NCBI GenBank assembly: GCA_037043455.1
Contig: JAWPHD010000082.1
Span: 372,001 to 436,000 of the forward strand
Source of the DNA: Cyrtodaria siliqua
Taxonomy: Eukaryota > Mollusca > Bivalvia > Adapedonta > Hiatellidae
Direction: 5' to 3'
DNA: 64,000 nt
Positions 56,786-64,000 of this stretch are shown here, one piece after another. The translations under genes were made by a program, and so were the position numbers. The notes below the pieces were generated by a model that saw nothing but the letters and a program-made list of their open reading frames with translations, was not told where the DNA came from and did not search any database. The stretch's first letter is position 1. Every line of letters starts with the position of its first letter.

Positions 56786-58948
56786 GATATTGCCAATGAG
56801 GACAGTGTTAAAGCTAGCTGTTGATATTTTCCATGAGGACAAAACTAACGCTATCTGTTGATATAGCTCATGAGCACATTACTAACTCTGGCTATTGATT
56901 TTGACACTGAGGACAATACTAACGCAGGCTGTTGATATTGTCCCTGAGGACATTACTTACGCTGGCTGTTGATATTGCCCATTAGGACAGTACTAACGCT
57001 GGCTGTTGATGTTGCCCCTTTGGACAGTACTAACGTTAGCTGTTGATATTGCCCCTGAGAACAGTACTAACGATAGCTGTTGATTTTGACCCTGTGGACA
57101 TTACTCACACTGGATATTGATGTGGCCCCTTAGGACAGTACTAACGGTGGCTGTTGATATTGCCCCTAAGAACAGTACTAACGCTGCTGTTTATACTTCC
57201 CCTGAGGACATTAATAACGCTGGCTGTTAACAGTGTCCATGATGATAGTACTAACTATGGCTGTTGATATTGCCAATGAGGCAAATACTAACGATATATA
57301 TTGAGATTTTCCCTGAAGGCAGTACTAACGCTAGATGTCGATACTCCCCTTAGAACAATAATAACGCTCACTGTACTGATATTGCCCCTGGGGCCAGTAT
57401 TAACGCTGGCTGTTGATATTGCCAATGACGGCAGTACTAACGCTGGCTGTTGATATTGCCTCGGAGGACAGTACTACCACTAGCTGTTGATACTGTATTT
57501 GAGGACAGTACTAATGTTACCCGTTGATGTTGCCTCCGAGGACAGTACTAACGCTCATCATAGTATCTCTATGGTGGTTAAAACAAAGGCTGATGATAGT
57601 GCACATGTGGATGTTAAAGACACTAGCTGTTTGTTTCCATATGGACAGTACATATGCTAGCTGTTGATACCTGTGCATGTTACTGACTAGCTGTTGATAT
57701 TGCACCTGAGGATAGTTCGAACACTAGCGTGTGATAGTGCCCCTGAGGACATTATTAACGCTAGCTGTTGATAATTCACCTTAGGACAGTACTAACGCTA
57801 GCTGTTGATATTGCCACTGAGGACAGTACTGAAGTTAGTTGTTGGTATAGCACTTCAGGACAGTACTAACGCTGGCTGTTGATATTGCCACTGAGGACCA
57901 TACTAACGCAGACTGTTGATATTGAGGACAGTACTAATCCTAGCTGTTGATATGACCCCTGAGGATAGTACTAACACCAGCTACTGATATTGCCCCTTAA
58001 GATAGTACTAACGCTAGCTGTTGATATTGCCCCTGAGGACAGTATTAAACCTAGCTGTTGATATGGCCCCTGAGGACAGTACTAACACCAGCTGTTGATA
58101 ATGACCATTAGGACAGTACTATCGCTAGCTGCTGATATTGCCCCTGAGGACAGTACTAAACCTAGCTGTTGATATTGCCCCTGAGGACTGTACTAAACCT
58201 AGATGCTGATATGGCCCCTGAGGACAGTACTAACGGCAGCTGTTGATATTGCCCCTTAAGATGGTACTAACGCTAGCTGTTGATATTGCCCCTACGGACA
58301 GTACTAACGCCAGCTGTTGATATTGCCCCTTAGGATAGTCCTAAACCTAGCTGCTGATATCGCCCCTTAGATCAGTAATAACGCTGGCTGTTGATATGCC
58401 CCTGAGGATAGTACTAATTATAGATGTTGATACTGCCCCTTTGGATATTATTACGCTGTTGATATTGCCCCTGAGGAGAGTACTAAACGTAGCTATGATA
58501 TTGTCCCTAAGGACAGTAATAACCCTAGCTGTTAATATGGCCCCTGTGGACTTTACTATCGATAACTGCTGATATTGTCCCTACGGACAGTACTAAACCA
58601 AGCTGTTGATATGGCCCCAGAGGACAGAACTAACGTCAGCTGTTGATATTGCCCTTTAGATAGAACTAACCCTAGTTGTTGATATTGCCCCTGAGGACAG
58701 TAATAAACCTAGCTGTTGATATAGCCCCTGAGGACAGTACTAACACCAGCTGTTGATATTGGCCCTTAGGACAGTACTATCGCTAGCTGTTGATATTGCT
58801 CCTAGGGACAGTACTAAAAGTAGCTGTTGATATGGCCCCAGAGGACAGTACTAACGCCAGCTGATATTGACCTGTAGGATAGTACTAAAAGTAAGTATAA
58901 CCTTAGCTGTTGATAATGCCCCTTAGAACAATATTAACGCTAGATGTT

Positions 58949-59159
58949 AGTTTAAACACATTTATTTTACATCGATTGTAACGAAAGCTCAATGAACTTA
59001 TTTGAATCACTCTCGATGTCTTCCTGGGTAGAATCAGTACTAAGCAATGTAGATAAAGTGTCTTGCTCAGAGACACAACGCATATGGCTATGGCGGGAAT
59101 CGAACCCACGACTTTTGGATCATGGGTCCAACGCTCTACCATTAGACCACAGCGCAAAT
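58949..59159 (-). mobile_element. tRNA-derived SINE in the satellite
   Basis: The reverse-strand head at about 59157-59085 has A box tggtctaatggtagagc and B box gggttcgattccc. The anticodon loop CCCATGA lacks the invariant T33, and the acceptor stem is mismatched, so it is not a working tRNA gene. The tail contains gagcaagacactttatc, a CORE-like motif, and ends near an A/T-rich tail. GCTAGATGTT at 58939-58948 and 59160-59169 is the likely target duplication. Confidence 0.85.
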
Positions 59160-62100
59160 GCTAGATGTTGATATTGCCCCTTTGGATAGTCCTAAACCTA
59201 GCCGTTGATATTGCCCCTTAGAACAATAATAATGCTAGCTGTTGATATGGCCCCTGAGGATAGTACTAACTTTAGGTCTTGATATTGCGCCTTAGGACAC
59301 TATAAAGCTGTTGATATTGCCCCAGAGGAGAGTTCTAAACGTAGTGGTTGATATTGCTCCTAAGAACAGTAATAACGCTAGCTGTAAATATGGACTCTGA
59401 AGACTTTACTATCGCTAGCTGCTGATATTGCCCATAGGGACAGGACTAAAACTAGCTGTTGAGATGGCCCTTGACGACAGTATTAACGTCAGCTGTTGAT
59501 ATTGCCCCTGAAGAAATAACTAACCCTAGCTGTTGATATTGCCCCTGAGGACAGTAATAAATCTAGCTGTTGATATTGCCCGATAGGACAGTACTATCGC
59601 TAGCTGCTGATATTGCCCCTTAGGACAGTACTAAAACTATCAGTTGATATGGCCCCAGAGGAAGGTACTAACGTCAGCTGTTGATATTGTCCATTAAGAT
59701 AGAACCAACCCTAGCTGTTGATATTACCCCTGGGGACAGTAATAAACCTAGCTGTTGATATAGTATCTGGGAACAGTACTAACGCCAGCTGTTGATATTG
59801 GCCCTTATGACAGTACTATCGCTAGCTGTTGATACTGCCCCTAGGGACGGTACTAAAACTAGCTGTTGATATGGCCCAGAGGACAGTACTAATCCTAGCT
59901 GTTTATATTGCCTATGAGGACAGTACTAACTCCAGCTGCTGATATTGCCCCTGAGGACAGTACTAACGCCAGCTGTTGATATTGCCCCTTAAGATGGTAC
60001 TAACGCTAGCTGTTGATATTGCCCCTAAGGACAGTACTAACGCCAGCTGTTGATATTGCCCCTTAGGATAGTCCTAAACCTAGCCGCAGATATTGCCCCT
60101 TAGAACTGTAATAACGCTAGCTGCTGATATGGCCCCTGAGGACTTTACTATCGATAGCTGCTGATATTGCCCTAGGGCCAGTACTAAAACTAGCTGTTCA
60201 TATGGCCCCAGAGGACAGTACTAACGTCAGCTGTTGATATTGCCCCTTAAGATAGAACTAACCCTAGCTGTTGATATTGCCCCTGAGGACAGTAATAAAC
60301 CTAGCTGTTGATATAGCCCCTGAGGACCGTACTAACACCAGCTGTTGATATTGGCCCTTAGGACAGTACTATCGCTAGCTGTTGATATTGCTCCTTGGGA
60401 CGGTACTAAAACTAGCTGCTGATATGGCCCCAGAGGACAGTACTAACGCCAGCTGATATTGCCCTGTATAACCTTAGCTGTTGATAATGCACCTTAGAAC
60501 AATATTAACGCTTGATGTTGATATGGCCGTTAGAACAGTAATAACCTAGCTGTTGATATGGCCTCTGAGGATAGTACTAATTCTAGCTGTTGATATTGCC
60601 CCTAAGAACAGTAATAACGCTAGCTGTTAATATGGATTTTGAGGACTTTACTATCGCTAGCTGCTGATATTGCCCCTAGGGATAGGACTAAAACTAACTT
60701 TTGATATGGCCCTTGACGACAGTACTAACGCCAGCTGTTGATATTGCCCCTGAAGATAGAACTAACCTTAGCTGTTGATATTGCCCCTGAGGACAGTAAT
60801 AAACCTAGCTGTTGATATAGCCCGAGGACAGTACTATCGCTAGATGTTGATACTGCCCCTAGGGACGGTACTAAAACTAGCTGTTGATATGGCCCCAGAA
60901 GACAGTAATAAAACCTAGCGGTTTATATGGCCTCTGAGGACAGTACTAACGTCAGCTGCTGGTATTGCCCATAACGACAGTACTAACGCCAGCTTTTGAT
61001 ATTGACCGGTAGGACAGTACTATCGCTAGCTGCTGATATTGCCCCTTAGGACAGTACTAAAACTGTAGTTGATATGGACCCAGAGGACAGTACTAACGCT
61101 GGCTGTTGATATTGCCACTCAGGACAATACCAACGCAGGCAGTTGATATTGCCATTGAGGACAGTACTAACGCCAACTGCTGATATTGCCCCTAAGGACG
61201 GTACAGACGCCAGCTGTTGATATTGACCGATAGGGCAGTACTATCGCTAGCTGTTGATACTGCCCCTATGGACGGTACTAAAACTAGCTGTTGATATGGC
61301 AACAGAGGACAGTACTAACGTCAGCTGTTGATATTGTCCCTTAAGATAGAACTAACCCTAGCTGTTGATATTGTCCCTGGGGACAGTAATAAACCTAGCT
61401 GTTGATATAGCACCTGAGGACAGTACTAACGCCAGCTGTTGATATTGGCCCTTAGGACAGTACTATCGCTAGCTGTTGATACTGCCCCTAGGAACGGTAC
61501 TAAAATTAGCTGTTGATATGGCCCCAGAGGACAATACTAAACCTAGCTGTGAATATGAACTCTGAGGACACTACTAACGCCAACTGCTGATATTGCCCCT
61601 AAGGACGGTACAAACGCCAGCTGTTGATATTGACCGATAGCTGTTGATACTGCCCCTATGGACGGTACTAAAACTAGCTGTTAATATGGCCACAGAGGAC
61701 AGTACTAACGCTAGCTGTTGATATTGCCCCTTAGGATAGTACTATCGCTAGATTGAGATAATATTCCTATGGATGTTTAAACGCTGGCTGTTGATATTCA
61801 GTTCTTACGTCAGCTGATGATATTGGCCCTGAGGACACTATTTACGCCAGCTGTTGATATTGCCCATTAGGACAGTACTAACGACAGCTGTTGATATTGG
61901 CCCTGAGGACACTACTTACGCCAGCTGTTGATATTGCCCCTAAGGACAGTACTTACGTTGGCTGTTGATATGACCCCTGATGACAGTGTTATCGCTGGCT
62001 GTTGATATGGCCCCTGAGGACTGTACTATCGCTAGCTGTTGATATTGCCCCTTAGGACAGTACTAAAACTAGCAGTTTATATGGCCCCAGAGGACAGTAC

Positions 62101-62275
62101 TAACGCCAGCTGTTGATATTGCTCCTAAGCATAGTACTATCGCTAGATGTCGATAATATCCATATGGATGTTTAAACGCTGGCTGTTGATATTTTCCCAG
62201 AAGTCAGTTCTTATGCTAGCTGTTGATATTGCCCCTGAGGACAGTACTAACTCTAGCTGTTGATATGGCCTCTGA

Positions 62276-63954
62276 TAGACATCTAGATATTTTGTAGTTA
62301 TCTAGATAAACCGTTAAAAATATCTAGATAGTTATGTAGCTACCTAGTGACAAAAATAGAATACCACCATTCTGGTGATACTTAAATAACTCGTGTATTT
62401 ATAAAGCACAAATACAATTATTCACTTGTGTACGTAATACGGTTGGTGAGTACATGCACCGCACTTTGACCACATGTGTCCCTAATATGTTTTTTCCAAT
62501 GAATTAGACCCGTGTCCTTAATTCGACCGAATTACATTACGCAGTCCGAGTATTAACTTTCATACCCATTTAACCCCGTCTCCAAGAAGTGAAAGCGGGG
62601 TTGGCTGGGGTATGGAATAAAACCTTAATTTTGGCTTTAAAAAGGTGTATACTGTAAAATTAAAACATTTAATAGGTAATTGTAAACAGGTTATTGCGTT
62701 ATTTCAGTAAAACATGTTTTTAAACGTGTTTTATTGTCAAAAATATCCGTTATAAAATCCTGCTAATATAAGCTTCCCCATCGCTTAATGGTATTAAGGC
62801 GGGACCACGTAATGAGGGACACGTGTGCGTAATTCGGTCTGGCTCAAATACGGTTCCACAGACCACTTTGTATAGCACTGATCATGGGAGGTCTATTACC
62901 TTTGATTTTCAATATATGTTTGCATATATAGGCCATGAGCCAGGACCCAACATTTTCGATATTGTTACCAACTCAAGGGACAAATTCTACCATCACTTTT
63001 TGAAAAGAGAAATGTATATAGATTACATTTTTCCATGATAGCAATCTGGAACAGGTAGCTTATATAAAAAAAAATCGAACATTAATAGGTTATAATTGTA
63101 GCGCTTTCATATAAGTTTTTGATGTTCATTTTTGAATTTCATGCTTGTGTGAATAATTATTGATGTACTTTTTAAAGATGTGCTTAAGTTTACAATTCAT
63201 TGAGTCACATAAAGCGTAAATAAGCTCTTTTTTAGCACTGAATTCAGTTTAAAATCTCTATTTTGCTTCAAATTAGAAGTCAATTTACCCCATCCACTTT
63301 TGACACATTTTTATGCATTTAGTTTAGTTAATATTTTTTACAATATATGTGTAAACTTGTAAGAATCAGTAATTTACAACCTTTCTACATGATTTAAATA
63401 ATATAATATGAATAAGGGATTGTTATGATATATTGATGAAATGAAGTACTAAGCAATGTTCATGGCATTGCACATATGTGTTCAGTAAGCCTGATAAGTT
63501 GAGACATATGCCAAACTAGAAGTATAAGCCTTCCTCAAAGTAACTGCAACATAAATAGTATTAACATGTTCTGATACACACATATATTGCACAGACGACA
63601 CATAGTCCAAAGAATTCTAGATAAAGGAAATGTGTGGTTTAACGTGGTTTTTTTAACAAAAGTCTTTTTTAGGTGTATGCGTCATGGCAATACTTATTAT
63701 GATTACACATTTGGATTATGTATTACACATAAATACATGAATTAAACATTGCATATTGCAACGCAAAATCTTAAAAGTTATTTTAATACTTCTTAATTAC
63801 AATTTATGCATATTTTAAGGATTTTTACACCTGAATTATCCCACCCATATACAACACAATGAGGAATTCTGCATATGACACGTAAAAATAGTAATATTAT
63901 TATGCATTTGCACGAACCATTTTTGTGTTACTGAAAAAAGAATAGACGAAGATG
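62276..63954. other. gene-poor right flank
   Basis: 62280-62340 has inverted 'tatctaga' motifs. 62765-62815 repeats the 47508-47560 sequence. The frame at 62823-63038 reads TTLYSTDHGRSITFDFQYM and GHEPGPNIFDIVTNSR; it is protein-like in part but has no recognised domain or splice context, so it is left as a possible relic. Confidence 0.4.
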
Positions 63955-64000
63955 AATTGATTTGAATTGGGGTTTTACGGCGCGCCAACACAAACATGTT
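63955..64000 (-). mobile_element. SINE tail at the window edge
   Basis: 'ttgaattggggttttacggc then gcgccaacacaaacat' is the reverse of a SINE 3' tail of the '..gtgttggcgcgccgtaaaa' type, similar to the tail of the SINE at 56522. The rest lies outside the window. Confidence 0.5.

Larger units (their letters stand above)
55925..62275. repeat. 37-bp satellite array (~155 units) with higher-order structure
   Basis: The unit is tgaggacagtactaacgcta plus gctgttgatattgcccc, with variants at 'acgccagct', 'aaacctagct', 'atcgctagct', 'gatatggcccc' and 'ttaggac'. In the right half the same variant order (atagaactaaccctagct, agtaataaacctagct, agtactaacaccagct, agtactatcgctagct) recurs near 58660, 59700, 60255 and 61345, so higher-order blocks of several hundred bp exist. 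Two SINEs interrupt it. Confidence 0.95.

Noticed and set aside
59085..59157. Possible tRNA gene on the reverse strand
   Set aside because: T33 is missing, the acceptor stem is mismatched, and it continues into a SINE tail with target duplications.

Overview
This is eukaryotic, AT-rich, repeat-dominated DNA, most likely from a bivalve mollusc. The evidence is: tRNA-derived SINEs with the tail layout common in bivalves (48021-48284, 56522-56785, 58949-59159); the widespread mollusc repeat ending in a GGAC run (25015-25445); an L1/Tx1-like LINE; short exon-like ORFs bounded by splice-type sites; and no operons or bacterial signals. The species cannot be told from the window. No complete gene is visible. 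Most long open frames are by-products of tandem arrays.

Layout. 1-1500: one exon-like ORF and copies of an unclassified ~520-bp dispersed repeat ('family A'). 1497-6212: 33-bp satellite with an internal ~1.4-kb duplication. 6213-9040: intergenic DNA with two exon-like ORFs and half of a palindromic element. 9045-16300: 20-bp satellite. 16395-17440: 21-bp satellite, with an inverted partial copy at 18178-18500 enclosing two more short ORFs. 18530-25800: gene-poor, with a TA-flanked MITE, palindromes and an exon-like ORF at 20542-20681. 25816-28208: decayed block of four genes from a virus-like element, three leftward and one rightward from a shared AT-rich centre. 28209-34940: dispersed repeats and a second MITE copy with family A nested in it. 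34940-37960: 5'-truncated leftward LINE (endonuclease and reverse transcriptase) interrupted by a nested family A copy. 38547-38700: last exon of a six-cysteine peptide with two poly(A) signals. 39300-46800: 47-, 46-, 31- and 67-bp arrays, a long GAGT microsatellite and inverted SINE fragments. 48021-51800: SINEs, a 22-bp array ending in a hairpin, and a 35-bp array. 52900-55920: duplicated C2H2 zinc-finger linker remnants. 55925-62275: 37-bp satellite whose unit also occurs singly beside the zinc-finger remnants, with two SINEs inserted. 62276-64000: gene-poor, ending in a SINE tail.

Candidates for real host coding sequence, all on the + strand, are exon-like ORFs at 22-110, 7993-8079, 8301-8339, 17838-17924, 20542-20681 and 38547-38632. 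Four of them (22, 8301, 20542, 38547) share a phase-1 acceptor, so they could belong to one or more genes with very long, repeat-filled introns. That is inference only. The cysteine-rich exon and the virus-like gene block are the most promising items.
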